Shown here: positions 30,018-39,522 of the stretch, in pieces | Numbering within the stretch: position 1 is the first letter of the stretch | Layout of the letters: every line of letters begins with the position of its first letter | Assembly (NCBI GenBank): GCA_029246385.1 | Contig: JAQWNG010000001.1 | Span: 1-59,925 of the forward strand | Reading direction: 5' to 3' | From: Halioglobus sp. | GTDB taxonomy: Bacteria; Pseudomonadota; Gammaproteobacteria; Pseudomonadales; Halieaceae | DNA: 59,925 bases | Position numbers and translations under genes: made by a program | Notes under the pieces: model-generated | The model's database searches: none | What the model saw: the letters and a program-made list of their open reading frames with translations, nothing else | What the model was told of the DNA's origin: nothing

Positions 30018-31304
30018 ATGAATATTCTAGTCATAGGCAGCGGTGGTCGTGAGCACGCTCTCGCATGGAAAGCGGCCCAGTCAGACGCCGTAGAAACGGT
30101 CTATGTCGCTCCCGGCAATGCCGGTACCGACGGGGAGGCTGGGCTTGAAAACGTCGGCATTGATACGATGGACTTTCGTGCGCTCGCCGATTTCGCTGAA
30201 GGTAACAGTGTGGGCCTAACGATCGTTGGCCCTGAAACACCGTTAGTTGAAGGTATCGTCGACTACTTTCAAACACGCAACCTGCGCTGCTTCGGTCCAA
30301 GCAAGGGTGCAGCCCAACTGGAAGGCTCAAAGGCATTTACCAAAGATTTTTTAGCGCGGCACAACATCCCTTCTGGCTCTTATGGCAACTTCACAGAGTT
30401 GGAACCGGCGCTTGCCTACCTACGAAAGCACGGCGCCCCAATTGTCGTCAAAGCAGATGGGCTGGCCGCAGGCAAGGGGGTCATTGTCGCGGAGACACTG
30501 GCGCAGGCAGAGGAAGCGGTCACCGACATGCTCTCTGGCAATGCGTTTGGCGAGGCTGGCTGTCGCGTGGTGATTGAGGAATTTCTACCCGGGGAAGAAG
30601 CCAGCTTTATTGCCATTGTCGACGGCCGGCATGTATTACCCATGGCCACTAGTCAAGACCATAAACGCATCGGCGAGGGTGACACAGGCCCCAACACGGG
30701 CGGCATGGGTGCTTACTCACCCGCCCCAGTGGTAGACTCTTTGGTGCATCAGCGAATCATGGATAAGGTAATCTTGCCCACGGTTGCAGGCATGGCTGCA
30801 GAAGGCAATGAGTACACGGGGTTCCTCTATGCGGGTCTAATGATTGATGCCGATGGAAACCCCCGCGTCATCGAGTACAACTGCCGCTTTGGTGATCCTG
30901 AAACCCAGCCTATCATGATGCGCTTGCAGTCAGACTTGGTAGCGTTGTGTGGCGCCGCTCTGGAGGGCACTCTGGACCAAACCGACGCCCAGTGGGATGA
31001 GCGCTGCGCCATAGGAGTCGTCCTTGCCGCCGCCGGCTATCCCGCCACATACTCTCAAGGTGCCCTAATTCATGGTCTCGATACGGCGTACAACGACAAC
31101 ATTAAGATTTTTCACGCGGGCACCGCACACAGCGACCAAGGGGTTGTCACTAGCGGCGGCCGCGTTCTGTGTATCACTGCACTAGGTGGCAATATTACCA
31201 GTGCACAGCACGCTTGCTATGAGGCCGCGGACAACATCAGCTGGGACGGAATGACCCTGCGCAAGGACATTGGTTGGCGTGCCATAGCGCGCTATAATAG
31301 CTAA
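30018..31304 (+). CDS. purD: phosphoribosylamine-glycine ligase
   Basis: Joins glycine to phosphoribosylamine in an ATP-dependent step early in purine synthesis. The ATP-grasp enzyme of 428 residues has the N-terminal ILVIGSGGREHALAWK, VVKADGLAAGKGVIVA, and the metal-site VIEYNCRFGDPETQ. It is 9 bp downstream of purH and 26 bp upstream of coq7. Confidence 0.97.
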   Translation: MNILVIGSGGREHALAWKAAQSDAVETVYVAPGNAGTDGEAGLENVGIDTMDFRALADFAEGNSVGLTIVGPETPLVEGIVDYFQTRNLRCFGPSKGAAQLEGSKAFTKDFLARHNIPSGSYGNFTELEPALAYLRKHGAPIVVKADGLAAGKGVIVAETLAQAEEAVTDMLSGNAFGEAGCRVVIEEFLPGEEASFIAIVDGRHVLPMATSQDHKRIGEGDTGPNTGGMGAYSPAPVVDSLVHQRIMDKVILPTVAGMAAEGNEYTGFLYAGLMIDADGNPRVIEYNCRFGDPETQPIMMRLQSDLVALCGAALEGTLDQTDAQWDERCAIGVVLAAAGYPATYSQGALIHGLDTAYNDNIKIFHAGTAHSDQGVVTSGGRVLCITALGGNITSAQHACYEAADNISWDGMTLRKDIGWRAIARYNS

Positions 31305-31330
31305 CACCAGAAGCCAAGCAGAAACCTACC

Positions 31331-31975
31331 ATGCAAGAACGGCGCCTTTCACTGCTAGACAAACTCATTGGCGAAGCAGACTTGGTAATGAAAACGATCA
31401 CCAGTCGGGGCAATCAGGCCGCTCGTCCATCGCCCTCGCACGGCCACCTAGAGTCGGAACTGTCAGAGTCGGTGCGCAAGCATGTGGCAGGCTTGATGCG
31501 AGTGAACCACACCGGAGAGGTCTGCGCCCAGGCGCTGTATCAAGGGCAGGCACTCACCGCGAAATTGCCCACCGTGCGCGATGAAATGCAGCAGGCTGCG
31601 CTGGAAGAAATTGACCATCTAGTATGGTGCGAAGAGCGTTTACAAGAACTGGGTAGTCGCGCTAGTTATCTAAATCCAGCATGGTACGGTATGTCTTTTG
31701 CGCTAGGCGCAATCGCTGGTGCAGTCGGCGACAAAGTGAGCCTAGGGTTTGTCGCCGCAACGGAAGAGCAGGTCTGTGGTCACTTGCGCGATCATCTGAA
31801 ACAATTACCCGATGAGGATCGAAAATCCTCGTTGATTTTGCAGCAAATGCTGGAAGATGAACAACGCCATGGTGATCATGCGCTGGACGCCGGTGGCATA
31901 AATTTTCCACGGCCGGTAAAACAAGCGATGACGGCGCTATCGTTATTGATGACCCGCACAAGCTACCGAATTTAA
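31331..31975 (+). CDS. coq7: 3-demethoxyubiquinol 3-hydroxylase Coq7
   Basis: Membrane-associated di-iron monooxygenase of ubiquinone synthesis that adds the hydroxyl later methylated by UbiG. The 214 residues have the ferritin-like ligand pattern: MRVNHTGEVCAQALYQGQ (Glu), EEIDH (ExxH), TEEQVCGHL and the EDEQRHGDHA ExxH. A hydrophobic stretch in the middle (GMSFALGAIAGAVG) may dip into the membrane. It is the Pseudomonas-type alternative to UbiF. The 93 bp after it, before the convergent OsmC-family gene, contain only a weak 48-codon frame I do not accept. Confidence 0.94.
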   Translation: MQERRLSLLDKLIGEADLVMKTITSRGNQAARPSPSHGHLESELSESVRKHVAGLMRVNHTGEVCAQALYQGQALTAKLPTVRDEMQQAALEEIDHLVWCEERLQELGSRASYLNPAWYGMSFALGAIAGAVGDKVSLGFVAATEEQVCGHLRDHLKQLPDEDRKSSLILQQMLEDEQRHGDHALDAGGINFPRPVKQAMTALSLLMTRTSYRI

Positions 31976-32068
31976 TAGACTTTTACATACCTCTGAAAAG
32001 CTATGTCAGTACCTGTTGATGATATTGAGAGAGCCGCGGGCATTTTGAATGCCTATTATGAACGCAAG

Positions 32069-32500
32069 TTAAACGGCAGGAGCAAACTCTACAATTTCAT
32101 AGCTGTGCGTAATGTCGACGCCAGCCCCACCCAGCATAATAGAGGCTGAGCAATACTTCTCGGCAGAAAGCTCCACCGCCCGCTTTACATGGCTCTCTTT
32201 AAGTCTAACCCCGACTACGACAAAATGCATATTGATTGTCGTAAAAACTGCGGGCACTGCATCAGCCCGCTGCGCGTCCAACTCTACGCGACAATCTACC
32301 ACCTGCTGCCGCGACTTCTTCAGCATGGTCAACACGTCATAGATCGAACAGCCTCCGGTCCCCAGAAGCAGCATTTCCATTGGGCGAGCCGCAAGGTTGC
32401 GACCGCCAAGGTCTTCTGGCCCATCCATCACAACGGTGTGTCCACTGCCGGACTCACCCACAAACATAGCACCGTCCGCCCACTTAACTGTCGCCTTCAT
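32069..32500 (-). CDS. OsmC family protein, YhfA-like
   Basis: Thiol-dependent peroxidase superfamily member of 143 residues. The two conserved cysteines are visible in LLLGTGGCSIYDV and SAEKYCSASIML, and the PMEMLLLG and GAGVDITHSYEIVE segments resemble E. coli YhfA. In E. coli yhfA lies by crp and in Pseudomonas a homologue lies by vfr, but no crp/vfr gene is found here. The 161 bp between it and trpC hold no gene I can support. Substrate unknown. Confidence 0.9.
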   Translation of the reverse strand: MKATVKWADGAMFVGESGSGHTVVMDGPEDLGGRNLAARPMEMLLLGTGGCSIYDVLTMLKKSRQQVVDCRVELDAQRADAVPAVFTTINMHFVVVGVRLKESHVKRAVELSAEKYCSASIMLGGAGVDITHSYEIVEFAPAV

Positions 32501-32661
32501 TGACCATATTTTCCCGTATTAAAAACGCGCGAAATCTTCGCATGCCATCGCGAATGATGCTTACCAATGACCATTGCGGTGCCGGAGCGTGTCTTCGAAC
32601 CCGACAAAAAAAGGCCGACACCAACCCCGCAAACAATGCGATCCTCATCATCCCTAGGCAT

Positions 32662-33462
32662 TCAAAAAAACAACTCGCGTAGCTTCTGACCAGGCGCTTC
32701 AGCACGCATAAACGCCTCCCCTACCAAAAAAGACTGTACACCAGCATCACGCATCAGGGCCACATCCACAGCCGTATGGATGCCGCTCTCAGTAATAATT
32801 AATCGATCATCAGGAATATACGGCAGCAGGTCTAGGGTTGTTTCCAGCCGTGTTTCAAAACTGTGCAAATCGCGATTATTTATGCCTATCAGTGGTGTTG
32901 CCAACTCAAGGGCTCGCTCCAGTTCCGCACGGTCATGTATCTCAACCAACACATCCAGCTCCATCTCAGCGGCAGCGTGCGCCAATTCGCGCATCTGCTC
33001 ATCCGCTAGCGCAGCCACAATTAGCAACACCGCATCTGCACCAAAGGCTCGAGCTTCCACTACCTGGTAGGGATCAACAGTGAAGTCCTTCCGTAATACC
33101 GGTAAACCGCTAGCTGATCGAGCCTGCTCGAGATACGTTTCGCTGCCCTGAAAGAAGTCTTTGTCAGTCAGCACCGAAAGACAACAGGCACCACCGTCAC
33201 AGTAGCTGTTGGCAATCTGTATAGGGTCAAAGTCCTCGCGAATCACACCTTTGCTGGGAGAGGCTTTCTTGACTTCGGCGATCACCGCGGGCCCGCCCGC
33301 GGCTACCCGCTGATGTAACGCATCAGAGAATCCACGCAATGCACTTTGCTCTTGGACACGTCCCTCCAAACTGGCGAGAGAGTACTTTAATTTACGCTCG
33401 GCGACCTCTTCCGCCTTGCGCGCCAAAATCTTGCGCAAAATAGTGGGGGCGCTCTTTGTCAT
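32662..33462 (-). CDS. trpC: indole-3-glycerol phosphate synthase
   Basis: Fourth chemical step of tryptophan synthesis, forming indole-3-glycerol phosphate. The monofunctional TIM-barrel enzyme (266 residues, not fused to TrpF) has [15 protein letters not shown] near the N-terminus, [19 protein letters not shown] and [10 protein letters not shown]. The ATG at 33462 follows a GTG at 33465 that could also serve, immediately after the trpD stop. Last of trpE-trpG-trpD-trpC. trpF, trpB and trpA are not in the window. Confidence 0.95.
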   Translation of the reverse strand: MTKSAPTILRKILARKAEEVAERKLKYSLASLEGRVQEQSALRGFSDALHQRVAAGGPAVIAEVKKASPSKGVIREDFDPIQIANSYCDGGACCLSVLTDKDFFQGSETYLEQARSASGLPVLRKDFTVDPYQVVEARAFGADAVLLIVAALADEQMRELAHAAAEMELDVLVEIHDRAELERALELATPLIGINNRDLHSFETRLETTLDLLPYIPDDRLIITESGIHTAVDVALMRDAGVQSFLVGEAFMRAEAPGQKLRELFF

Positions 33463-33466
33463 CACA

Positions 33467-34507
33467 TCAACCCTGTCCGCGCATCAACTGCGTACAATCA
33501 ACAAACTGCTTGAGTTTTTCCGCAGCCAACCCACTAGCCAAAGCGTCTTCAGCCATGGCGACACCGTCCGCCAAGGTCGCGGCAATTCCGCTAACATAAA
33601 TTGTCGCACCGGCGTTGAGGGCGAGCATCGCGCCAGCCTTTTTTGACGCCTCATCACGAGCACCTGATAAGGCGCTACGAATCAAGTTAGCAGAGGCCTC
33701 GGCACTGTTAACAGACAAACCATCCAGACTTTGCAGCGGCAGTGAAAAATCCTGCGGGCTGATGTGATAAGTTTCGATATTACCATCACACAGTTCCGTA
33801 ACCGATGTGCCCGTGGCAATTGAAATCTCGTCTAGACCATCATCCGAGTGCACAATCATTGCGTGTTCGGACCCGAGCGATTTGAGTACTTCTGCCATAG
33901 GCTGACAGAGATCTGCAGCGAACACGCCAATAAGCTGACGCGTCACGCCGGCCGGATTGGTCAAGGGCCCCAAAATATTAAATACCGTCCGTATGCCCAA
34001 TTCTTTACGTGGGCCAATGGCATGCCGCATGGCAGAGTGATGCGCGGGAGCGAACATAAACCCGACCCCGACATCCATAATCGCACGCGCTACCTGAGTA
34101 GGGTCAAGATCAAGAGGCATCCCCAGTTCCTCCAGCACATCAGAGCTGCCACTGGTGCTGGAGACAGACCGATTTCCATGCTTGGCAACTTTCGCTCCAG
34201 CGGCAGCGGCAACAAAACTTGCGCCCGTCGAGACATTGAATAAATTGGCACCGTCACCCCCGGTACCTACCAAGTCAACCAAATGAGGGTCACTGACCAT
34301 TACCGGTGTTGCCAGTTCACGCATTACCTGCGCTGCCCCAGCAACCTCTTCCGTTGTCTCCCCTTTCACCCGCAAGGCAACGAGCAGCCCGCCTACCTGC
34401 GCATCGGTGGCATCTCCAGACATTATTTGACGCATCACAGCCTTCATTTCCTCACGCTGAAGGTTCTCCCCCTCCACTACTTTGGCCAACGCCTGTTGAA
34501 TATTCAT
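33467..34507 (-). CDS. trpD: anthranilate phosphoribosyltransferase
   Basis: Transfers phosphoribose from PRPP to anthranilate. The 346 residues have the PRPP-binding [17 protein letters not shown] (about residue 79), [21 protein letters not shown], and the [12 protein letters not shown] segment. AGAGGA precedes the ATG at 34507. It lies 11 bp after trpG, within the trp operon. Confidence 0.97.
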   Translation of the reverse strand: MNIQQALAKVVEGENLQREEMKAVMRQIMSGDATDAQVGGLLVALRVKGETTEEVAGAAQVMRELATPVMVSDPHLVDLVGTGGDGANLFNVSTGASFVAAAAGAKVAKHGNRSVSSTSGSSDVLEELGMPLDLDPTQVARAIMDVGVGFMFAPAHHSAMRHAIGPRKELGIRTVFNILGPLTNPAGVTRQLIGVFAADLCQPMAEVLKSLGSEHAMIVHSDDGLDEISIATGTSVTELCDGNIETYHISPQDFSLPLQSLDGLSVNSAEASANLIRSALSGARDEASKKAGAMLALNAGATIYVSGIAATLADGVAMAEDALASGLAAEKLKQFVDCTQLMRGQG

Positions 34508-34518
34508 TCTTAAATCCT

Positions 34519-35097
34519 CTATTGCTGCAAAAAATTACGCAACAAATCATGCCCATGCGCTGTAAGTATAGACTCCGGATGAAACTGCACACCTTCAATA
34601 GCCAGTTCCCGATGACGCAAACCCATAATTTCGTCCAGCTCACCCGATTCGGTCTCGGTCCATGCGGTAATTTCCAGACAGTCTGGCAGACTCTCCCGCT
34701 CCACAACTAAACTGTGATAGCGCGTCGCCTCAAACGGTTGACTGAGATTTCGAAAGACACCGTCACCTCGGTGGTGTATTGGCGAAGTCTTGCCGTGCAT
34801 TACTCTGCGTGCGCGTACCACGTTGCCTCCGAAGACTTGCCCAATGCTCTGATGACCGAGACAGATGCCAAGCACAGGCACCACCCCTGCAAAGCGGCGA
34901 ATAACTTCCATTGAAATACCCGCTTCATTGGGCGTGCAAGGCCCGGGAGAAATCACAATTTTCTCCGGTGCGAGTAACGCGATATCGTTCACCATGATCT
35001 CATCATTTCTGATCACCCGCACCTCAGCGCCAAGCTCGCCCAAATACTGCACGACGTTGTAAGTGAACGAATCATAGTTATCAATCATCAAGAGCAT
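34519..35097 (-). CDS. trpG: anthranilate synthase component II (glutamine amidotransferase)
   Basis: Supplies ammonia to TrpE from glutamine. The 192 residues carry the class I amidotransferase nucleophile in [12 protein letters not shown] (Cys) and the C-terminal catalytic [18 protein letters not shown] lies six bases before the ATG at 35097, which settles the start; upstream in-frame codons to 35157 lie within trpE. It overlaps the trpE end by 17 bp, implying coupled translation and stoichiometric assembly. Confidence 0.95.
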   Translation of the reverse strand: MLLMIDNYDSFTYNVVQYLGELGAEVRVIRNDEIMVNDIALLAPEKIVISPGPCTPNEAGISMEVIRRFAGVVPVLGICLGHQSIGQVFGGNVVRARRVMHGKTSPIHHRGDGVFRNLSQPFEATRYHSLVVERESLPDCLEITAWTETESGELDEIMGLRHRELAIEGVQFHPESILTAHGHDLLRNFLQQ

Positions 35098-36583
35098 GTT
35101 CATCCTCCCCTGCCAATACCATGGACGCCGCACGAAACATGGCCCGGGCCTTGTCATGGGTCTCCTTCCATTCCATTATCGGAATGGAGTCGGCGACGAC
35201 ACCGCCACCCGCCTGCACGTATAATTTACCGTCCTTGATCACCGCAGTACGAATCGCGATTGCGGTATCCATATCCCCCGCCCAAGAGATATAACCTACC
35301 GCACCGCCATACACCCCGCGCTTGACCGGCTCCAATTCATCGATAATTTCCATGGCACGGATTTTAGGTGCCCCACTCAGCGTCCCCGCTGGAAGGGTAG
35401 CACGCAGCACATCAAAGGCAGATTTACCGGACTTCAACTTGGCACGTACGTTCGACACAATATGCATAACATGAGAATAGCGCTCTACCACCATTTTATC
35501 CGTTAACTCTACCGAGCCCGTCTCCGCGATCCTTCCTACGTCATTGCGCCCAAGGTCAATCAGCATCAGATGCTCGGCGATCTCCTTGGGATCGGCCAAT
35601 AACTCCTCTTCCAAAGCATCATCTTCATCCTCTGTGTGGCCGCGACGCCGCGTCCCCGCAATAGGGCGGACCGTCACCATTCCTTTTTCCTGTCGGGCCA
35701 AAATTTCAGGCGAAGAACCCACAATGTGGAAATCTTCCATGTCCAAATAATACATGTAAGGTGACGGATTGAGATTACGCAGAGCTCGATAGAGGTTTAG
35801 AGGCGGCGCAGTGAAAGGAATACTCATGCGCTGCGAAGGCACCACCTGCATGACGTCGCCGGCCAACACGTATTCCTTGACCTTCTCAACGCTGCCCTCA
35901 TAAGCGGCCTGAGTAAAATCAGATTCGGCCCGCTGCTCCAAAGCAGTACTGTCTGCGGCTTCTAACACCACGTCTGGCAGAGGCCGCATCGGTTCGCGCA
36001 AACGTGCCACCAGAACGGACAGCCTTTCCTGCGCTTTTTGCAGTGCATGATCAGCCTGGGGGTCTGCATTGACTATTAGGCGAATGGTGCCAGAAAGATT
36101 GTCGAACACCAAGACTTCCTCGGATACCATCAACAAAATATCAGGCGTCCCCAAAACGTCCGGAGGCATTCCAACTCGCAGCCGCGGCTCAACATATCGC
36201 ACAGTATCGTAACCAAAATATCCTACTAATCCACCGTGAAAAACAGGGAGATCAGGACGTGGAGCAGTGCGATAACGCTGCTGAAAAGCCTCGGCAAAAG
36301 CTAACGGGTCGGCGACTTCGTCCGTCTCGCTGAGGACGCCATCCACCCAGACCTCAATACGATACCCAAAAACTTTTAATAGCGTTCGACACGGCAGTCC
36401 GATAATGGAGTAACGCCCCCACTTTTCGCCTCCCTGCACAGACTCAAAGAAATAAGAATAGGGCCCTTCCGCAAGTTTACGGTAGGCACTAAGAGGGGTT
36501 TCAAGATCGGCCAGCGCTTCGCGGCTGACAGGTATTCGGTTGTAATTTTGAGCTGCAAGCGCAGCAAAGTCTTGCTGTTTCAT
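35081..36583 (-). CDS. trpE: anthranilate synthase component I
   Basis: Converts chorismate and ammonia to anthranilate, the first committed step to tryptophan and the usual feedback point. The 500-residue protein has the N-terminal [11 protein letters not shown] (LxxxxxSAY is part of the tryptophan-sensing site) and the chorismate-binding core [51 protein letters not shown] and [16 protein letters not shown] lies 8 bp before the ATG. It is preceded by a 147-nt transcribed leader with a probable leader peptide. Confidence 0.97.
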   Translation of the reverse strand: MKQQDFAALAAQNYNRIPVSREALADLETPLSAYRKLAEGPYSYFFESVQGGEKWGRYSIIGLPCRTLLKVFGYRIEVWVDGVLSETDEVADPLAFAEAFQQRYRTAPRPDLPVFHGGLVGYFGYDTVRYVEPRLRVGMPPDVLGTPDILLMVSEEVLVFDNLSGTIRLIVNADPQADHALQKAQERLSVLVARLREPMRPLPDVVLEAADSTALEQRAESDFTQAAYEGSVEKVKEYVLAGDVMQVVPSQRMSIPFTAPPLNLYRALRNLNPSPYMYYLDMEDFHIVGSSPEILARQEKGMVTVRPIAGTRRRGHTEDEDDALEEELLADPKEIAEHLMLIDLGRNDVGRIAETGSVELTDKMVVERYSHVMHIVSNVRAKLKSGKSAFDVLRATLPAGTLSGAPKIRAMEIIDELEPVKRGVYGGAVGYISWAGDMDTAIAIRTAVIKDGKLYVQAGGGVVADSIPIMEWKETHDKARAMFRAASMVLAGEDEHALDD

Positions 36584-36635
36584 GGGGTGTCCTCGGAGAA
36601 TAAAAGTGCTTAATCAGGTCGTAAAGAAGCCTTGG

Positions 36636-36704
36636 CTACCATCGCCAGCAGGTGACCTCACACATTGGCCGCAAGCCGATGCTTTTTCGCATTGCTGTTT
36701 TCAC
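36636..36704 (-). CDS. trpL: trp operon leader peptide (attenuation)
   Basis: A 22-codon frame starts with GTG at 36704, with GGAGAG four bases upstream, and ends CWRW-stop: two tryptophan codons (TGG CGA TGG) directly before the TAG at 36638-36636. It lies between the promoter at 36731-36758 and the trpE start 52 bp downstream. Its Trp-rich end suggests ribosome-mediated control. A 5-bp pairing (AGGTC with GACCT) flanks the Trp codons, but I found no clear T-tailed terminator before trpE, so a full attenuator is not demonstrated. An internal ATG at codon 5 could also start it. Confidence 0.7.
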   Translation of the reverse strand: MKTAMRKSIGLRPMCEVTCWRW

Positions 36705-36721
36705 AGCGCTCTCCAAGAAAA

Positions 36722-36742
36722 TACAGGACTATTGTACCTGTA
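36722..36742 (-). promoter_or_regulatory. inverted repeat over the trp -10 box, possible operator
   Basis: TACAGG-N9-CCTGTA is a perfect 6-bp inverted repeat with the -10 hexamer inside its spacer. A dimeric repressor binding here would block the promoter. It does not match the E. coli TrpR consensus (GTACTAGTT-like), so the regulator is unknown and chance cannot be excluded. Confidence 0.4.
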
Positions 36743-36758
36743 GGTTTACGGTTGGCAA
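36731..36758 (-). promoter_or_regulatory. trp operon promoter
   Basis: On the minus strand TTGCCA (36758-36753), a 16-bp spacer and TACAAT (36736-36731) make a good sigma70 match, placing transcription start near 36724, about 20 nt before the leader-peptide GTG. Confidence 0.7.
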
Positions 36759-36855
36759 ACGGGCTTAATGGTCCAATTATGTGAAGAAAGTTTGATTTTA
36801 GACCGCTTCAGACGCCGCTGCTGGCGCACGGCGCACTCGCAGAGCGACGCGGGAA

Positions 36856-36892
36856 GGATTCAGCCGTTGAATCCTATTCAATCGACAATAGG
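36856..36892 (-). terminator. paired hairpins downstream of rpe
   Basis: Just past the rpe stop on the minus strand there are two adjacent stems: CCTATT with AATAGG (36892-36873), then GGATTCA with TGAATCC (36874-36856, 7 bp perfect). There is no T-run, so this may be a transcript-end stabilising structure rather than an intrinsic terminator. The rest of 36759-36936 holds no gene. Confidence 0.4.
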
Positions 36893-36936
36893 ATGCGTGC
36901 ATACCCATGGCCCTAGGCTTATGCGCAAATACCTGA

Positions 36937-37614
36937 CTACTCGTCAGCAACCGTGCGCAACTCCGCCCGCATCTGCCGGATAACGTTTGCGTAATTGGGC
37001 TGACTAAAAATCGCCGAGCCAGCCACAAAGGTATCGGCCCCCGCTGCCGCAATCTCAGCAATGTTCTTCGGCGTGACGCCACCATCAACCTCCAGGCGAA
37101 TATCAAAGCCTGAGGCATCAATCATGTCGCGTGCTTCGCGCAGCTTGGACAGCGTCGACGGAATGAACGATTGCCCGCCAAAACCTGGATTGACTGACAT
37201 CAGCAGCACCATATCGACCTTGTCCAGAACATAGCGCAGAACGTCTAGGCCCAGATGGGGATTGAGGACCAGTCCTGACTTACAGCCTGCATCGCGAATA
37301 AGTTGCAGTGATCGATCAACATGCGTCGATGCATCAGGGTGAAAGGTGATATAAGTGGCGCCAGCTTCAGCAAAATCCTTAATTAACGTATCAACAGGCT
37401 TCACCATCAAGTGCACGTCAATGTCGGCGGTGATGCCGTACTTGCGAAGGGCGCTACACACCATGGGTCCGATGGTAAGATTCGGCACATAGTGGTTGTC
37501 CATGACATCGAAATGCACAATATCCGCGCCTGCATCGAGCACGGCGTCGACCTCCTCTCCTAGACGGGCAAAATCAGCAGAGAGAATAGAAGGGGCTATC
37601 TTGTAGTCGGCCAT
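36937..37614 (-). CDS. rpe: ribulose-phosphate 3-epimerase
   Basis: Interconverts ribulose-5-phosphate and xylulose-5-phosphate in the pentose phosphate pathway. The 225-residue TIM barrel has [15 protein letters not shown], the metal-site [37 protein letters not shown] and [12 protein letters not shown] precedes the ATG. In Pseudomonas a gph-type phosphatase gene lies between rpe and trpE; no such gene is present here. Confidence 0.97.
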   Translation of the reverse strand: MADYKIAPSILSADFARLGEEVDAVLDAGADIVHFDVMDNHYVPNLTIGPMVCSALRKYGITADIDVHLMVKPVDTLIKDFAEAGATYITFHPDASTHVDRSLQLIRDAGCKSGLVLNPHLGLDVLRYVLDKVDMVLLMSVNPGFGGQSFIPSTLSKLREARDMIDASGFDIRLEVDGGVTPKNIAEIAAAGADTFVAGSAIFSQPNYANVIRQMRAELRTVADE

Positions 37615-37715
37615 TTTGATCTCCAGTCCATATTCAATGTCACATTGTAACGACTAACTGATTACGATATACAAAGATATCAGTGGCGTCATGCAAAACG
37701 CGCGTCACACTGACC

Positions 37716-38399
37716 CTAGATAAAGCCTTTCATCACGTTATTGAGTTCCTGCAAACGCTCAGGAGTACCCACATCCTGCCACTGCCCCAGATACCGCTCG
37801 CCGCCCAATTGGCCTTTGCTTATTGCCGCATCCAATAGGGGTCGAAGAGGCTTTTTACCCTGAGATATTGCGGCAAAAAACGTCGCCGAATAGACACCCA
37901 ACCCAGCATAAGTCCAGCCATACGTGCCCGCTTCCAACGGCCTGACCCAACCCTCATCGTCTAGCTGGAAATCACCAAAAACATGTTGCGGAGGATTTTC
38001 TACCATCACCAGATGAGCCACCTCATCGGGCCGCAGACGATATACTGCAAGCTTTGCAAACGGATAATCGATCCAGATATCACTGTTTACAACCAAAAAA
38101 GGCTTATTTCCCAGCAGTGGTAGCGCGTTCACAATACCGCCCGCTGTCTCCAAAGGTGACCGCTCTGGCGAGTAGACGATGGTGACACCCCACTGCCTGC
38201 CATCCGCGCAATAGTCCATTATTTGCTCGCCCAGATGCGCAACATTGATTACGATTTCACTGAACCCCGCCGATGCCAGTCGCCGAATGTGGTGTTCGAT
38301 CAGAGGGGTATCAGCCACTCGCAACAGTGGCTTCGGGGTATGCTCCGTTAGCGGGCGCATGCGTTCGCCAACACCTGCTGCCAATATCATCGCCTTCAC
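37716..38399 (-). CDS. murU: N-acetylmuramate alpha-1-phosphate uridylyltransferase
   Basis: Converts MurNAc-1-phosphate and UTP to UDP-MurNAc, the last step of the MurA/MurB-independent recycling route. The 227-residue nucleotidyltransferase fold shows MKAMILAAGVGERMRPLT with TPKPLL, the LETAGGIVNALPLL segment, VVNSDIW and the C-terminal GQWQDVGTPERLQEL. Its ATG overlaps the amgK stop by 4 bp, so the two pathway enzymes are co-translated. Other nucleotidyltransferases share the N-terminus, but pairing with amgK makes MurU the best call. Confidence 0.93.
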   Translation of the reverse strand: MKAMILAAGVGERMRPLTEHTPKPLLRVADTPLIEHHIRRLASAGFSEIVINVAHLGEQIMDYCADGRQWGVTIVYSPERSPLETAGGIVNALPLLGNKPFLVVNSDIWIDYPFAKLAVYRLRPDEVAHLVMVENPPQHVFGDFQLDDEGWVRPLEAGTYGWTYAGLGVYSATFFAAISQGKKPLRPLLDAAISKGQLGGERYLGQWQDVGTPERLQELNNVMKGFI

Positions 38400-39436
38400 T
38401 TTACTTTTCTCCAGCTCTGCGCCATCACTAGAGGCTCCAGGCGCTGCGAAAAAAAGATGCTAAAGTCGGCGAAAAGGGGTTCTTTGTCAGCATATTGATC
38501 TGCTATTTGCAGCACATATTGAATCACCAGCGGGAGGTCAGCAAGATAATTAGACTTGCCATCGCGAAGGTAAAGACGGGAAAAGGTGCCCAATACTTTT
38601 ATATGCCGCTGCAGCCCCATCCAATCGAACCAGCGCAGGAACAGCGCGTCGTCCGTGTGCGCCAATAGCCCTCGTAAACACAAACGCTCACGGTAGCTGC
38701 GCACCCAAGCCTGCACCCGCTCCAGCGGCCACTGGATATAACAATCACGCAGCAGGGATACCAAATCGTAGGTAACAGGTCCCATGACTGCATCCTGAAA
38801 ATCGATAACTGCCAAACCTTTGGCACCAAACAGCATCAGATTACGACTGTGAAAATCCCGATGTACCAACACAGATGGTTGCTCTAGTGCACTGCTGATC
38901 AACCGCTCAAAGAACTTTTCTAATAGGACCTGCTCAGACGGATTCGGGTTATACCCCAGCAGACCCCGGACAAACCATTGCTGGAAACGACTGAGCTCTT
39001 CACCTAACAGCGAGCGGTCGTAGGGAACGAGGTCAGCATCGATGGCCTTTACTGCGGCCATTTTAGCCAGCACATCAAACGCTAGATCGTAGTAGCTGTC
39101 GGCAGAGGCGTTGTTCAGCGCAGGCCACAATTGCTGATCACCAAGATCTTCCAACAACAAAAAACCACGATTCAGGTCTACGCCCAAAACCGCAGGAACT
39201 TTCACTCCCGCCTTATCCAACACCGCGCCGATCTGCAAAAACGCTTCATTTTTCTCGGTTGAGGGGGGCGACTCTGCCAGCACATAGGTCTGCGAACCGA
39301 CCTCAAATCGAAAGTAGCGCCGATTACTGGCATCCCCAGCCACAGCGGCCAAATGTGAGTCTAGGTCGCCATCCCGCAATCCCAACACAGACATTGCCCA
39401 CGGTAAAAGTGCTTTAGGTATGCGGCGCGATGACAC
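38396..39436 (-). CDS. amgK: anomeric MurNAc/GlcNAc kinase AmgK
   Basis: Phosphorylates the anomeric hydroxyl of MurNAc (and GlcNAc) for recycling to UDP-MurNAc. The 346-residue aminoglycoside-phosphotransferase-like fold has the catalytic VLVHRDFHSRNLML loop, metal-binding IDFQDAVMGP, and VAGDASNRRYFRFE near the N-terminus. It is followed by murU with a 4-bp overlap and is divergent from lptD, the usual arrangement in Pseudomonas relatives. AnmK at 3263-4405 feeds the same route. Confidence 0.93.
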   Translation of the reverse strand: MSSRRIPKALLPWAMSVLGLRDGDLDSHLAAVAGDASNRRYFRFEVGSQTYVLAESPPSTEKNEAFLQIGAVLDKAGVKVPAVLGVDLNRGFLLLEDLGDQQLWPALNNASADSYYDLAFDVLAKMAAVKAIDADLVPYDRSLLGEELSRFQQWFVRGLLGYNPNPSEQVLLEKFFERLISSALEQPSVLVHRDFHSRNLMLFGAKGLAVIDFQDAVMGPVTYDLVSLLRDCYIQWPLERVQAWVRSYRERLCLRGLLAHTDDALFLRWFDWMGLQRHIKVLGTFSRLYLRDGKSNYLADLPLVIQYVLQIADQYADKEPLFADFSIFFSQRLEPLVMAQSWRKVK

Positions 39437-39522
39437 AATTCTCTCCTGCTTGAAAATTTGACGGACAACACGTAGGGGATGCTTTAAACTTCGTATTTGC
39501 CCTAAAATGTACTCTAACTTAG

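Noticed and set aside
32003-32149. 48-codon plus-strand frame (MSVPVDDIERAAGILNAYYE...) after coq7
   Set aside because: It overlaps the 3' end of the convergent OsmC-family gene by about 80 bp, has no strong ribosome-binding site and matches no family.
32484-32705. 73-codon minus-strand frame between trpC and the OsmC-family gene
   Set aside because: Overlaps both neighbours and has no start signal; considered as a crp/vfr remnant, but no helix-turn-helix or cyclic-nucleotide-binding motif is present.
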